This document shows positions 6,380-15,667 of a stretch of 38,229 nucleotides of DNA, piece after piece. Position 1 is the first letter of the stretch. Each line of letters starts with the position of its first letter. A model generated the notes under the pieces. It saw only the letters and a program-made list of their open reading frames with translations, had not been told where the DNA came from and did not search any database. The DNA is from PBB1 sp043738425 (lineage in GTDB: Bacteria > Pseudomonadota > Gammaproteobacteria > Burkholderiales > Burkholderiaceae_C), in NCBI GenBank assembly GCA_043738425.1, contig JAYUGJ010000046.1, positions 1 to 38,229 of the forward strand, in the 5' to 3' direction. Position numbers and translations under genes: made by a program.

Positions 6380-7594
6380 ATGACGCCACCGCCGACCGAT
6401 CCCACGCCCGACGCGGCACCTGTAACCGCGACAACCGCCGCGCCAACCGCCGCCGCAACCTCCGCACCCGCCACCGCCGCACCCGCCACCGCCGCGACCG
6501 CACCGATCCGCGCGGTGTTGCCGCAGCTGGCGGCCACGTTGGTCAACAAACCTTTTTTGCTGGTGCTGCTGCTGGTGTCGTTGGCGTTCGGCTGGATCTT
6601 GTGGCCGTTTTTCGGCTCGGTGTTTTGGGGCGTGGTGCTGGCGATCTTGTTTGCGCCGTTGCACCGGCGGCTGCTGCGCCGATTCAACGGCCGCGCGTCG
6701 TTGGCAGCACTTTCCACGTTGGGCCTGATGGTGTTGATGGTGTTTTTGCCATTGGCCGTGCTGGCCACCGCGCTGGTCGGCGAGGGCACCGATGTGTACC
6801 AACGCCTGCAGTCGGGCGAGCTGGATTTCACCCGCTTCTTTCAAGCCATGGTCGCGGCCCTGCCGAGCTGGGCGACCGATTTGATGAACCAGTTCGGCGT
6901 GCGCAACCTGGCCGCGCTGAAGGCCAAACTCACCGCGGGTGCGGCCCAAGGTGCCAAGTTGATTGCCGAGCAGGCGTTGAGCATCGGGCAGAACACATTC
7001 GACTTCGTGGTGAGTTTTTTCATCACGATGTACCTGGTGTTTTTCTTGCTGCGCGACGGCGCGCGGCTGTCCCGCCAGATCAACGCGGCGATTCCGCTGG
7101 AAGAATTCGACAAGCGCGAGTTGCGTATCAAGTTCACCACCGTCATCCGCGCCACCATCAAAGGCAATGTGCTGATGGCCGCCGCGCAGGGCGCACTCGG
7201 CGGGTTGGCGTTTTGGTTTTTGGGCGTCAACGGTGCGCTGCTGTGGGCGGTGTTGATGGCATTTCTATCGCTGCTGCCGGCGGTAGGTGCGGGCTTGATC
7301 TGGCTGCCGGTGGCGCTGTATCTACTCGCCACCGGCGCAGTCTGGCAAGGCTCGGCGTTGATGGCCTACGGCGTGCTGGTGATCGGCATGATCGACAACG
7401 TATTGCGCCCACTGCTGGTCGGCAAAGACACCAAGATGCCCGACTACGTGGTGCTGATTTCCACGCTGGGCGGCCTGGCCGCGTTCGGCCTCAACGGTTT
7501 CGTGATCGGGCCGGTGATTGCCGCGATGTTCATGGCGGTATGGGGCATGTACATCGATGCGCGCGCACAAGCGCCGCCCGCCGCGCCACCCTGA
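6380..7594 (+). CDS. AI-2E family (PerM/YdiK-type) membrane transporter
   Basis: A 404-residue polytopic inner-membrane protein of the AI-2E exporter/PerM family. The N-terminal 50 residues are a Thr/Ala/Pro-rich low-complexity leader. Paired hydrophobic segments follow (around LVLLLVSLAFGWILWPFFG and WGVVLAILFA), then an amphipathic soluble region of about 100 residues, then the conserved membrane half with FDFVVSFFITMYLVFFLLRDG and the family's glycine-rich end GLNGFVIGPVIAAMFMAVW. Members have been linked to autoinducer-2 export, sodium/proton exchange or unknown substrates, so no substrate is assigned. The gene converges on polA with 42 bases between the stop codons. Confidence 0.88.
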   Translation: MTPPPTDPTPDAAPVTATTAAPTAAATSAPATAAPATAATAPIRAVLPQLAATLVNKPFLLVLLLVSLAFGWILWPFFGSVFWGVVLAILFAPLHRRLLRRFNGRASLAALSTLGLMVLMVFLPLAVLATALVGEGTDVYQRLQSGELDFTRFFQAMVAALPSWATDLMNQFGVRNLAALKAKLTAGAAQGAKLIAEQALSIGQNTFDFVVSFFITMYLVFFLLRDGARLSRQINAAIPLEEFDKRELRIKFTTVIRATIKGNVLMAAAQGALGGLAFWFLGVNGALLWAVLMAFLSLLPAVGAGLIWLPVALYLLATGAVWQGSALMAYGVLVIGMIDNVLRPLLVGKDTKMPDYVVLISTLGGLAAFGLNGFVIGPVIAAMFMAVWGMYIDARAQAPPAAPP

Positions 7595-7616
7595 ACGGCT
7601 GAAAAAATAGGTGGCG

Positions 7617-7636
7617 GCCAGGCCTATAGACCTGGC
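7617..7636 (-). terminator. Possible terminator hairpin after polA
   Basis: A six-base inverted repeat (gccagg/cctggc, loop of 8) lies directly after the polA stop. On the minus strand a run of six T follows about eight bases downstream. The distance between stem and T-run is longer than in a good intrinsic terminator, so this is a weak call. Confidence 0.35.
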
Positions 7637-10522
7637 TCAATGTGCCTGATCCCAGTTGTCGCCGACACCCACTTCGGCCAACAACGGCACCCGCAATTGA
7701 GCCACCGATGCCATCGCGCGCGGCACTTCCACGCGTGCCCATTCGAGCTCGGCCGCCGGCACCTCGAGCACCAGCTCGTCATGCACTTGCATCACGATGC
7801 GCGATGATTTTTGTTGCGTGTCCAACACCTGTTGCACCGCCAACATCGCCAGCTTGATGAGATCGGCCGCGGTGCCTTGCATCGGCGCGTTGATGGCCTG
7901 GCGCTCGGCACCGGCTTTGCGCGGGCCGTTGCCGCCGTTGATCTCGGGCAGGTAAATACGCCGGCCGAACAAGGTCTCGACGTAGCCCTTGTCGTGCGCC
8001 GATGCGCGGGTGGTGTCCATGTAGCGCTTGACGCCGGCGAAGCGCTGAAAGTAGCGCTCGATGTAGGCCGCCGCCGCGCTGCGTTCGATGCCCAAACTTT
8101 GCGCCAGCCCGAACGCGCCCATGCCGTAGATCAAGCCGAAGTTGATGGTTTTGGCGTAGCGCCGCTGCTCCGAGGTGACCGCGCCGGGCTCGATGCCGAA
8201 CACCTCGCTGGCGGTGGCGCGGTGCACGTCCATGCCGTCGGCAAACGCCTTCAGCAGCGCCGGGTCCTCGCTCAGGTGGGCCATGATGCGCAGCTCGATT
8301 TGCGAGTAGTCGGCACTCAAGATCACAGCACCGGGCGGGGCGACGAATGCCTCGCGCACGCGGCGACCTTCGGCAGTACGAACGGGGATGTTTTGTAAGT
8401 TGGGCTCGTTGCTGGCCAGTCGCCCGGTCACCGCCACCGCTTGGGCGTAATTGGTGTGCACGCGGCCGGTGGCCGGGTTGATCATCAACGGCAGTTTGTC
8501 GGCATAGGTGCCCTTGAGTTTGGACAGCGACCGGTGCTCCAGCAAGCGCGCGGGCAGCGGGTAATCGGCGGCCAACTCGGCCAGTACTTCTTCGTCGGTG
8601 CTGGGTGCGCCGGTAGCGGTTTTCTTCTTCACCGGCAGGCCCAGCTTGGTGAACAAAATCTCGCCGATTTGTTTCGGGCTGGCCATGTTGAACGGCTGGC
8701 CGGCCAACTCATACGCCTCGGCTTCCAGCGTCAGCATGCGAACGCCGAGTTGCTGGCTCAGTGCGCCGAGTTTGGCCGGGTCGATCAGCACGCCGATGCG
8801 CTCGATGCGCTGCAACAGCAACGCGGTCGGCAGCTCGATGCGCGCATACACATCGCGCAGGCCGGGCTCGGCATCGAGCTGTGGCCACAGCGCGCGGTGC
8901 ACGTCGAGCGTCATGTCACTGTCTTCGCACGAGTAGGTCGCGGCCTTCGCCACCTCGACCTGGCCGAACGCTATTTGCTGCGCGCCTTTGCCGCACAGGT
9001 CTTCGTAACTCAAGCCCTGTCGATTCAGATGCCGCAGCGCCAGGCTTTCCAGGCTGTGCGGCTTGTGCGCTTCCAGCACGTAGCTTTGCAGCATGGTGTC
9101 ATGTCTATAGCCGCGTATCTGGATACCGGCGTTTTGCAGCACGTGGGTGTCGTATTTGATGTTTTGGCCGAGCTTCGGTGCGGCCGGGTTTTCCAGCCAG
9201 GGCTGCAGCCGCGCAAGCACGGTGGCCGCACCCAACTGCTCGGGCGCGCCAGCGTAATCGTGGTGCAGCGGGATGTAGGCAGCTTCGCCTGGCCGCACGC
9301 TGATGGAAATGCCCACCAGCTTGGCGACCATCGCGTCGAGCGAATCGGTTTCGGTATCGATGGCGGTGACCTCGCCCGCGGTCGACGCCGCAGTGATTTT
9401 TTCGATCCACGCGTCGAGCGCATCGAGCGTGAGCACGGTGTCGTAGTGGCGATCGACCGTGTCGACTGCGGTGGCGGTGGCGGTGGCGGTTGCCGCTGCC
9501 GCTGCCGACACCGCCGCCACCGCCGCCACCGGTGCGTCATCCGAAAACAAATCGGGCCCCTGCGACGCTGCAGCTTTTATCGATCCGCGCTTGCGCGCTG
9601 CGGTCGATGCGGCCGGTACCACGTCGCTTGCGGTGCCGCCCAACGCGGCTTCGATGTCGCGCAGCCAGGTCTTGAAACCGAAGCGGGCGTAAAAACCGCG
9701 CAGCGCTGGCCGGTCGACCTCGCGCAGTGCCAGGCCATCGAGTGCGGGCCAGCCGGGTACGTGCGCGGCCAGGTCGCAATCGAGTCGCACCGTGACCAGC
9801 CGCTCGGCCTGCGGCAACCAGTCGAGCGCGCGGCGCAGGTTGTCGCCCACCGCACCTTTGATGCTGCCCGCCGCAGCCATCACGCCATGCAATGAGCCGA
9901 ATTCGGCGATCCACTTGGCGGCGGTTTTCGGACCGACTTTGTCGACGCCCGGCACGTTGTCGACCGCGTCGCCCATCAGCGTCAGGTAGTCGATGATGCG
10001 GCTCGGCGGCACGCCGAATTTGTCGACCACGCCTTGCACATCGAGGCGTTCGCCGCTCATGGTGTTGATCAGCGTGACGTGGTCATTCACCAGCTGTGCC
10101 AGGTCTTTATCGCCAGTGGAAATAACCACCTGGTGGCCGGCCGCCGCGGCCGCTTGCGCCAGCGTGCCGATGGCGTCGTCGGCCTCAATGCCGGGCACCA
10201 TCAGCGTCGGCCAGCCGAGCAGCTTGACGACCTCGTGGATCGGCTCGATTTGCTGCACCAGCGGCTCGGGCATCGGGCTGCGATGGGCTTTGTAGTCGGC
10301 GTACCAGGCGTCGCGAAACGTCGGGCCTTTGGCATCGAACACGCACACCGCATGGGCCGGTTGGACGTCGCGCAGCGCGCGTTGCAGCATCGCCACCATG
10401 CCGTGGATAGCGCCGGTAGGCACGCCTTCTGGGCCGCGCAAATCGGGCAGCGCGTGGTAAGCGCGGTACAGGTAGCTGGAGCCGTCGACCAGCAGAAAAA
10501 CGGGGTGGGGGGTGGCACTCAT
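7637..10522 (-). CDS. polA: DNA polymerase I
   Basis: Repair and Okazaki-fragment-processing polymerase, 961 residues, all three activities intact. The N-terminal 5' nuclease shows LLVDGSSYLYRAYHAL, GIEADDAIGT, STGDKDLAQLV and the helix-hairpin-helix region GDAVDNVPGVDKVGPKTA. The 3'-5' proofreading domain has DTETD, GQNIKYDTH and YSCEDSD, so the exonuclease acidic residues are present. The polymerase domain carries motif A SADYSQIELRIMAH, motif B KTINFGLIYGMGAFG and motif C VMQVHDELVLE. Between the 5' nuclease and proofreading domains lies an Ala/Thr/Val low-complexity linker (about 9460-9540), probably a flexible spacer. The start at 10522 gives the usual N-terminus directly before FLLVDGSS; an upstream ATG at 10585 adds an unlikely 21-residue leader. 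The gene is transcribed divergently from the small exported protein at 10672. Confidence 0.97.
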   Translation of the reverse strand: MSATPHPVFLLVDGSSYLYRAYHALPDLRGPEGVPTGAIHGMVAMLQRALRDVQPAHAVCVFDAKGPTFRDAWYADYKAHRSPMPEPLVQQIEPIHEVVKLLGWPTLMVPGIEADDAIGTLAQAAAAAGHQVVISTGDKDLAQLVNDHVTLINTMSGERLDVQGVVDKFGVPPSRIIDYLTLMGDAVDNVPGVDKVGPKTAAKWIAEFGSLHGVMAAAGSIKGAVGDNLRRALDWLPQAERLVTVRLDCDLAAHVPGWPALDGLALREVDRPALRGFYARFGFKTWLRDIEAALGGTASDVVPAASTAARKRGSIKAAASQGPDLFSDDAPVAAVAAVSAAAAATATATATAVDTVDRHYDTVLTLDALDAWIEKITAASTAGEVTAIDTETDSLDAMVAKLVGISISVRPGEAAYIPLHHDYAGAPEQLGAATVLARLQPWLENPAAPKLGQNIKYDTHVLQNAGIQIRGYRHDTMLQSYVLEAHKPHSLESLALRHLNRQGLSYEDLCGKGAQQIAFGQVEVAKAATYSCEDSDMTLDVHRALWPQLDAEPGLRDVYARIELPTALLLQRIERIGVLIDPAKLGALSQQLGVRMLTLEAEAYELAGQPFNMASPKQIGEILFTKLGLPVKKKTATGAPSTDEEVLAELAADYPLPARLLEHRSLSKLKGTYADKLPLMINPATGRVHTNYAQAVAVTGRLASNEPNLQNIPVRTAEGRRVREAFVAPPGAVILSADYSQIELRIMAHLSEDPALLKAFADGMDVHRATASEVFGIEPGAVTSEQRRYAKTINFGLIYGMGAFGLAQSLGIERSAAAAYIERYFQRFAGVKRYMDTTRASAHDKGYVETLFGRRIYLPEINGGNGPRKAGAERQAINAPMQGTAADLIKLAMLAVQQVLDTQQKSSRIVMQVHDELVLEVPAAELEWARVEVPRAMASVAQLRVPLLAEVGVGDNWDQAH

Positions 10523-10671
10523 CAAGACATTGTGCGGCGCAGTGGGCGCGCGCCGGTGCGCACGAACGCGGCTGTGCGTATCCACTGGCGATCCACTGAC
10601 GACCTACTAGCGACCACCTGGCGACCGCCTGGCGCACCGCGCTGCGCTGCAGCCACGCCTAAGATAGGCGC

Positions 10672-11106
10672 ATGAACATTCAAGCCCGCTCGACCACGGT
10701 GCTGCGTTGCCTTGCTGGGCTGGTGTGCGCGCTCGGCTGGCCGCTGAGCGCGCAGGCGCAAACACCCGTTGCGGTGGCGAGTGACGTGGCGGCATCGGCA
10801 CCGGCGTCAGTGGCCACCGCAGCAAGCGCAGCCGCCCGCGCTGCGCCGATTGCACCGGCCGAGTCCGCCGACAAGCGCGCTGACCGGAGCGAACCGTCGG
10901 TCAGCAACACCGTGGTCGAAGACGAAGGCACGCGCATCGATGAGTTGAAGGTGCGCGGTCAATCCAAACGGGTCACGGTGACGCCGAAGAAAATCGGCAA
11001 ACCGTACGAAATCATCACGCCCAGTGGTGGCCGCGACCAAACCGAAGGTGCGGGCGGCTCCAACGGAGCGGTCGGCAAACGGGTCTGGCCGGTGTTTACT
11101 TTTTGA
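10672..11106 (+). CDS. Small exported protein (DUF2782-like), between polA and thrB
   Basis: A 144-residue exported protein. The signal peptide covers about residues 1-29 (LAGLVCALGWPLSAQAQ). An Ala/Val-rich spacer of about 45 residues follows, then the conserved core TRIDELKVRGQSKRVTVTPK with KPYEIITPSG, and a Trp near the end (GKRVWPVFTF). The core fits the short DUF2782-type proteins often found next to polA in proteobacteria: a 'I-EYRV-G-V-V-P--G-PYY' pattern. The function is unknown. Its position, divergent from polA and upstream of thrB, matches the arrangement I recall for related Burkholderiales. The 143 bases to thrB are pyrimidine-rich and show no clear hairpin. Confidence 0.7.
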   Translation: MNIQARSTTVLRCLAGLVCALGWPLSAQAQTPVAVASDVAASAPASVATAASAAARAAPIAPAESADKRADRSEPSVSNTVVEDEGTRIDELKVRGQSKRVTVTPKKIGKPYEIITPSGGRDQTEGAGGSNGAVGKRVWPVFTF

Positions 11107-11249
11107 ACGCGGAGGCGCGTGGTCGGCTGATCGCCGGTTGACCTGGCCGGGTTGCTCTTTTTCTCACGTCTTTTGCTGCACGTTTTTTCGCATTCCGCTT
11201 TTCTCCCTTCCTCCTTTTTCAGCGCCGCAGTTCAAGCGCTTTGTTTGCG

Positions 11250-12260
11250 ATGGCCGTTTACACCGAGGTGCCGTTCGATACGGCCGCCGAATTCATTGCC
11301 CGCCTCGACATCGGCCAGCTGACTGCGTTGCGCGGCTGCTCGGGCGGCATCGAAAACACCAACTACTTTGCCGACACCACGCAAGGCAGCTATGTGTTGA
11401 CGCTGTTCGAGCGGCTGAGCGCCGAGCAGCTGCCGTTTTATTTGCACCTCATGAAGCACCTGGCCGAGCGCGGCATACCGGTGCCGGCACCGCATGCCGA
11501 TGCCGCCGGCAGCATCTTGCACAGCCTGCTGGGCAAGCCGGCGGCGGTGGTCGATTGCCTGGTCGGTAGCAGCCGCTTGGCACCCGACGCGCAGCACTGC
11601 ACGCAACTGGGCGCGGTGCTCGCGCGCATGCACCTGGCAGGCCGCGACTTCGCGCTGCAGCAACCCAACCTGCGCGGGCTGGCGTGGTGGGGTGACACCG
11701 TGCCGCTGGTGCGGCCGCATCTGCACGCGGCCGAAGCCGCGCTGCTCGACAGCGAGTTGGCGTTTCAACAGCATGCCGCGACGTCAGCCGCGTATGCCAG
11801 CCTGCCGCGCGGTCCGGTGCATGCCGATTTGTTTCGCGACAACGTGATGTTCGACCACAGCCAACCCGGCGACCCGCTGAGCGGCCTGTTCGATTTTTAC
11901 TTTGCGGGTATCGACACCTACGTGTTCGACATCGCGGTGTGCATCAACGATTGGTGTATCGACCTGGCCAGTGGCCGTCTCGATGACGATCGCGCCTGCG
12001 CTTTGGTGCGCGCCTACGCTGCAGTGCGGCCGCTCGGCGGCGACGAACTGCGGCTTTTTCCAGCCATGCTGCGCGGCGCGGCGCTGCGCTTCTGGATTTC
12101 GCGGCTGTGGGACTTTCACCTGCCGCGCGACGCCGCCCTGCTTACGGCGCACGACCCGGCCCACTTCGAGCGCGTGCTACGCCAGCGCATCGCCACGCCC
12201 TGGCATCCCGAACCTGCTGATCCGCATTCACCACGAGCCGCCACGCCGCCCACGCCATGA
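11250..12260 (+). CDS. thrB: Homoserine kinase (aminoglycoside-phosphotransferase fold, ThrB type)
   Basis: Phosphorylates homoserine to O-phosphohomoserine in threonine synthesis. It has 336 residues and the APH/choline-kinase fold, unlike the GHMP-fold ThrB of E. coli. Visible marks are the N-terminal SGGIENTNYFADTTQGSYVLTLFE (nucleotide-loop region), the catalytic loop GPVHADLFRDNVMFD (HxDxxxxN) and the metal-binding segment LFDFYFAGIDTYVFDIA. CINDWCID is typical of this subfamily. The start at 11250 (MAVYTEV) is the usual N-terminus of the family; the in-frame TTG at 11241 is less likely. The stop overlaps the ATG of the next membrane-protein gene (ATGA), giving a thrB-BPSS1780 pair as in other Burkholderiales. 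Confidence 0.92.
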   Translation: MAVYTEVPFDTAAEFIARLDIGQLTALRGCSGGIENTNYFADTTQGSYVLTLFERLSAEQLPFYLHLMKHLAERGIPVPAPHADAAGSILHSLLGKPAAVVDCLVGSSRLAPDAQHCTQLGAVLARMHLAGRDFALQQPNLRGLAWWGDTVPLVRPHLHAAEAALLDSELAFQQHAATSAAYASLPRGPVHADLFRDNVMFDHSQPGDPLSGLFDFYFAGIDTYVFDIAVCINDWCIDLASGRLDDDRACALVRAYAAVRPLGGDELRLFPAMLRGAALRFWISRLWDFHLPRDAALLTAHDPAHFERVLRQRIATPWHPEPADPHSPRAATPPTP

Positions 12261-13249
12261 AGTTGATGACCGTTCCAGCCAACCGCGGCGTGCAGTGGGT
12301 GCGCAGTGGCTTTCGGGTGTTCTTCGCCAAACCGGCGTCGTTTGCTGCGCTGTTTGCCGCTTTTTTGTTCGGCGCACTGCTGTTGCTGCTGCTGCCCGGC
12401 ATCGGCGGCTTGCTGATGCTGGCCGCGCTGCCGCTGGTGTCGCAGGGGTTCATGTTGGCGACCCAGCGCGCGTTAGGCGGCCAGCCGCCGCGACCGGATG
12501 TGTTCGCCGCACCGCTGCGCGGGCACCGCGACCAGGCCATCGCGATGGTCAAACTCGGGCTCATGTATGCCGCGGCCACGGTGTTCATCATGTGGGTCAG
12601 CGACTTGGCGGACGGCGGCAAGTTCGAGGCACTGCAAAAAGCAATGGTCGGCGCGGCAGCGGTCGCCGAGCCCCGCGCGTTGCCGGGCGCAGCACCCGCG
12701 GCGAGCTCGATGCCAGAAGCCTTGCCGAGCACCTTGCCTGACGCATCAACCGACCCCAGCCCCGCCCCCGCCCCCGACTTCACACCTGACCCCACCGCCA
12801 CGCTGCCCGCTGCGGGCGCGGGCGCGGCCAACATGGCGCACATCGAAAGCCTGCTCGGCGACCCGCAGTTGCTGATCGGCATGCTGGTGCGCATCACCCT
12901 GGTCAGTTTGCTGTCGGTGCCGTTTTGGTACGCGCCGGCGCTGGTTCACTGGCACAAGCAAAGCCCGGCCCAGGCGCTTTTTTCCAGCACCCTGGCCTGC
13001 TGGCGCAACCGCGGCGCGTTCGCCTTGTACGGCCTGGCCTGGGGCGCGCTGCTGATCGCTTTCAGCGTGCTGCTGACCACCGTGTTCACCCTGCTCGGCG
13101 TGCCGCAATTGGCACCGCTGGCTGCGATGTCGGCGGTGTTGCTGTTTTCCACCGTGTTCTATGCGTCGCTGTATTTCACCTACGCCGACTGCTTTGCGCC
13201 GGACGATGCGGTGTCGCGTGGCACCGACACGCCGGGCGCCCTGCCGTGA
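12257..13249 (+). CDS. BPSS1780-family membrane protein
   Basis: A 330-residue inner-membrane protein. The N-terminal signature VPANRGVQWVRSGFRVFFAKP is characteristic of the uncharacterised BPSS1780 family found downstream of thrB in Burkholderiales. There are about six hydrophobic segments, two early (LFAAFLFGALLLLLLPGIGG and MLAALPLVSQGFML) and the rest in the second half. Between them lies a Pro/Ala/Ser-rich soluble insert of about 50 residues (about 138-190) that is not part of the membrane core. The function is unknown. The ATG overlaps the thrB stop, and the stop overlaps the GTG start of the SDR gene (GTGA), so all three are probably cotranslated. Confidence 0.87.
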   Translation: MKLMTVPANRGVQWVRSGFRVFFAKPASFAALFAAFLFGALLLLLLPGIGGLLMLAALPLVSQGFMLATQRALGGQPPRPDVFAAPLRGHRDQAIAMVKLGLMYAAATVFIMWVSDLADGGKFEALQKAMVGAAAVAEPRALPGAAPAASSMPEALPSTLPDASTDPSPAPAPDFTPDPTATLPAAGAGAANMAHIESLLGDPQLLIGMLVRITLVSLLSVPFWYAPALVHWHKQSPAQALFSSTLACWRNRGAFALYGLAWGALLIAFSVLLTTVFTLLGVPQLAPLAAMSAVLLFSTVFYASLYFTYADCFAPDDAVSRGTDTPGALP

Positions 13250-14046
13250 CCCGGCCCGATCCCGCGCCTGCAACTGACGCCGTGCCGAACATTGCGCCGA
13301 ACGCCGTGCGGGTGGCCCTGGTGACCGGTGCGGGCAGCGGCATCGGCCGCGCGTGTGCGCTGGCGATGCTGAACGCGGGCTACGCGGTGGTGCTGGCTGG
13401 CCGCCGCGCCGCCGCGTTGCACGAGACGCTCGCAGCCGCCGCGGCGACGAACGCGTTGGTGGTGCCCACCGATGTCACCGACGAGACGGCGGTGGCGGCG
13501 CTGTTCGAACGCATCCGCCAGCACTACGGGCGGCTCGATGTGCTGTTCAACAACGCCGGCAGCTTTGCCCCCGCCATGCCGCTCGAGGACGTGCCGGTCG
13601 CGCTGTGGCGGTCGGTGCTCGACAGCAACCTGACCGGCGCGTTTTTGTGTACCCAACACGCATTCCGGCTGATGAAAACACAGTCCCCACGCGGCGGCCG
13701 CATCATCAACAACGGCTCGATTTCAGCCCATGTGCCGCGCCCGCACACCGCCCCGTACACGGCAGCCAAACACGCGATGACCGGCCTCACCAAAGCGACC
13801 TCGCTCGACGGCCGCGCCCACCACATCGCCTGCGGTCAAATCGATATTGGCAATGCCGCCACCGACATGACCACCGTGATGGCGGCGGGCATATTGCAAG
13901 CCAACGGCAGCACACTTGCCGAGCCGCGCATGGACGTGGCACACGTGGCTGCGGCAGTGCTGCAAATGGCCAATCTGCCGCTGTCGGCCAACGTGCCGTT
14001 CATGACCATCATGGCGACTGCGATGCCGTACGCCGGGCGCGGCTGA
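13246..14046 (+). CDS. Short-chain dehydrogenase/reductase
   Basis: A classical SDR, 266 residues, likely an NAD(P)-dependent cytoplasmic oxidoreductase. The cofactor motif is VTGAGSGIGRACA (TGxxxGIG), followed by NNAG in LDVLFNNAGSF. Active-site residues are Ser in NNGSISAH and the YxxxK motif in PYTAAKHAM, with Asn in LDSNLTGAF. The C-terminal part (GQIDIGNAATDMT and FMTIMATAMPYAGRG) marks a conserved but uncharacterised SDR group. The substrate cannot be predicted. The start is the GTG at 13246, which overlaps the previous stop. The open frame extends much further upstream inside the membrane-protein gene, but that part is a shadow. Confidence 0.88.
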   Translation: MTRPDPAPATDAVPNIAPNAVRVALVTGAGSGIGRACALAMLNAGYAVVLAGRRAAALHETLAAAAATNALVVPTDVTDETAVAALFERIRQHYGRLDVLFNNAGSFAPAMPLEDVPVALWRSVLDSNLTGAFLCTQHAFRLMKTQSPRGGRIINNGSISAHVPRPHTAPYTAAKHAMTGLTKATSLDGRAHHIACGQIDIGNAATDMTTVMAAGILQANGSTLAEPRMDVAHVAAAVLQMANLPLSANVPFMTIMATAMPYAGRG

Positions 14047-14098
14047 CAGGCGTCGGCAGGCGCAGCCCATGCAGCGCAACCACCCCAGGAGTTTTCAG

Positions 14099-15667
14099 AT
14101 GCCTTCGTATGTATCAGCCGTTGCGGCAGCCGCGTTGATCGCCGCCAGCGGCTGGGTGCCAGTGCCCGCAGCCGAGCCGGCAGTTAAAACGCCCGAGGCG
14201 GTTGCCGATTGGTACCAAGCCGGCAACGCATTCATCAGCGCCAGCAAACAAACCCCCAACAACACCCGCAAAGCAAAAAACATCATCTTGTTCGTCGGCG
14301 ATGGCATGGGCATTTCCACCATCACCGCCGCGCGGATTCTAGAAGGCCAGATGCGCGGCCAGCCAGGCGAAGAAAACCGCTTGTCGTTCGAAACGTTTGC
14401 GCACCTGGCGTTGTCGAAAACCTACTCATCGGACCAGCAAACACCCGACTCGGCACCCACCATGACCGCGATGGTGACCGGCTACAAAACACGCGAAGGC
14501 ATGTTGTCGGTGAATCACCTGACCCCACGCGGCGAATGCAGCGCGGCGGTGACGTCGGCGCATGCGGTGAAGACGATCCTCGAGTACGCCGCCGACGCCG
14601 GCAAAGCCACCGGCATCGTGTCGACCGCACGCCTGACACACGCCACGCCGGCCGCGCTGTATGCCCACACCGCCGTGCGCGATTGGGAGGCCGATGCCAA
14701 CCTGCCGGTGACGGCGAACGGCGTGCCGTGCCGCGGTGCGGCCAACGCGGTCAAAGACATCGCGCGCCAGTTGATCGAAGTGTCGCCCGCGGTACGCAGC
14801 AGCTTGAAGGTGGCCATGGGCGGCGGCCGAACCTACTTTCTACCGGCAAAAAAAGACGGCACAGATGTCTTCGATCCGGAATACCCGACCACCAAAGGAC
14901 GCCGTGCCGACGGCCGTGACCTGACCCGCGAATGGGTCGGCAGCCGCGGTGCCCAGGCGGCCTTCGTGTGGAACAAAGCGCAGTTCGATGCGCTGAACCC
15001 GGCCACCACCTCCCACCTGCTGGGCTTGTTCGAGCCGTCGCACATGCAGTACGAAACCGACAAAGCGGCCGACGCCGCGGGCGAGCCGACGCTGGCCGAG
15101 ATGACGGCCAAATCTCTGGCGATATTGAAGAAGAGTGCGACCGGTTTTTTCTTGCATGTCGAAGGCGGTCGCATCGACCATGCGCACCATGCCGGTAACG
15201 CCAAGCGGGCGCTGATCGAAACCATCGAGTTCGCCAAAGCCGTCAAGTACGCGATGGACCACACCGACCCGACCGACACGCTGATCGTGGTGACCGCCGA
15301 CCACAGCCACGTCTTCACGATCGCCGGCTATCCGAGTCGTGGCAACCCCGTCTTGGGCCTGTCGAAAGAAGTGCCCGCCATCGACGGCGCGCCGCTGGCC
15401 AACGCGACCGATGCCAACGGCCTGCCGTACACCACGCTGGGCTATGCCAACGGCCCCGGTTTTCGGGCCGGCGGCCGGCCCGACCTGACCAGTGTCGACA
15501 CCACCGGACTCGACTACCTGCAAGAAGCAGCGATCCCGTTGGGCAGCGAAACCCATGCCGGTGAAGACGTGGCGATTTACGCGCGCGGCCCGAAGGCCTA
15601 TTTGGTGCGCGGGTCGATGGAACAAAACTGGATCTTTCACGTGATGCGCGATGCATTCGGCTTTTGA
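14099..15667 (+). CDS. phoA: Alkaline phosphatase (PhoA type)
   Basis: Periplasmic alkaline phosphatase, 522 residues, releasing phosphate from monoesters. A Sec signal peptide (SYVSAVAAAALIAASGW) ends near residue 25. Metal and catalytic residues are visible: Asp in LFVGDGMG, nucleophile Ser in TPDSAPTMTAM, the His/Asp set in EGGRIDHAHHAGNA, TADHSH, and the last zinc His in SETHAGEDVA. The ATG at 14099 has AGGA eight bases upstream and is preferred over 14069. The end overlaps the next gene by 17 bases. With PhoD two genes on, this forms a phosphate-scavenging cluster. No convincing Pho box was seen in the 52 bases between the SDR stop and the start. Confidence 0.93.
   Translation: MPSYVSAVAAAALIAASGWVPVPAAEPAVKTPEAVADWYQAGNAFISASKQTPNNTRKAKNIILFVGDGMGISTITAARILEGQMRGQPGEENRLSFETFAHLALSKTYSSDQQTPDSAPTMTAMVTGYKTREGMLSVNHLTPRGECSAAVTSAHAVKTILEYAADAGKATGIVSTARLTHATPAALYAHTAVRDWEADANLPVTANGVPCRGAANAVKDIARQLIEVSPAVRSSLKVAMGGGRTYFLPAKKDGTDVFDPEYPTTKGRRADGRDLTREWVGSRGAQAAFVWNKAQFDALNPATTSHLLGLFEPSHMQYETDKAADAAGEPTLAEMTAKSLAILKKSATGFFLHVEGGRIDHAHHAGNAKRALIETIEFAKAVKYAMDHTDPTDTLIVVTADHSHVFTIAGYPSRGNPVLGLSKEVPAIDGAPLANATDANGLPYTTLGYANGPGFRAGGRPDLTSVDTTGLDYLQEAAIPLGSETHAGEDVAIYARGPKAYLVRGSMEQNWIFHVMRDAFGF

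Noticed and set aside
8441..9895. Plus-strand open frame of 484 codons inside polA
   Set aside because: Antisense shadow of DNA polymerase I, with no recognisable motif.
14041..14098. Pho box before phoA
   Set aside because: Only a single CTGACAG-like stretch is present; the two spaced copies needed for a Pho box are missing.
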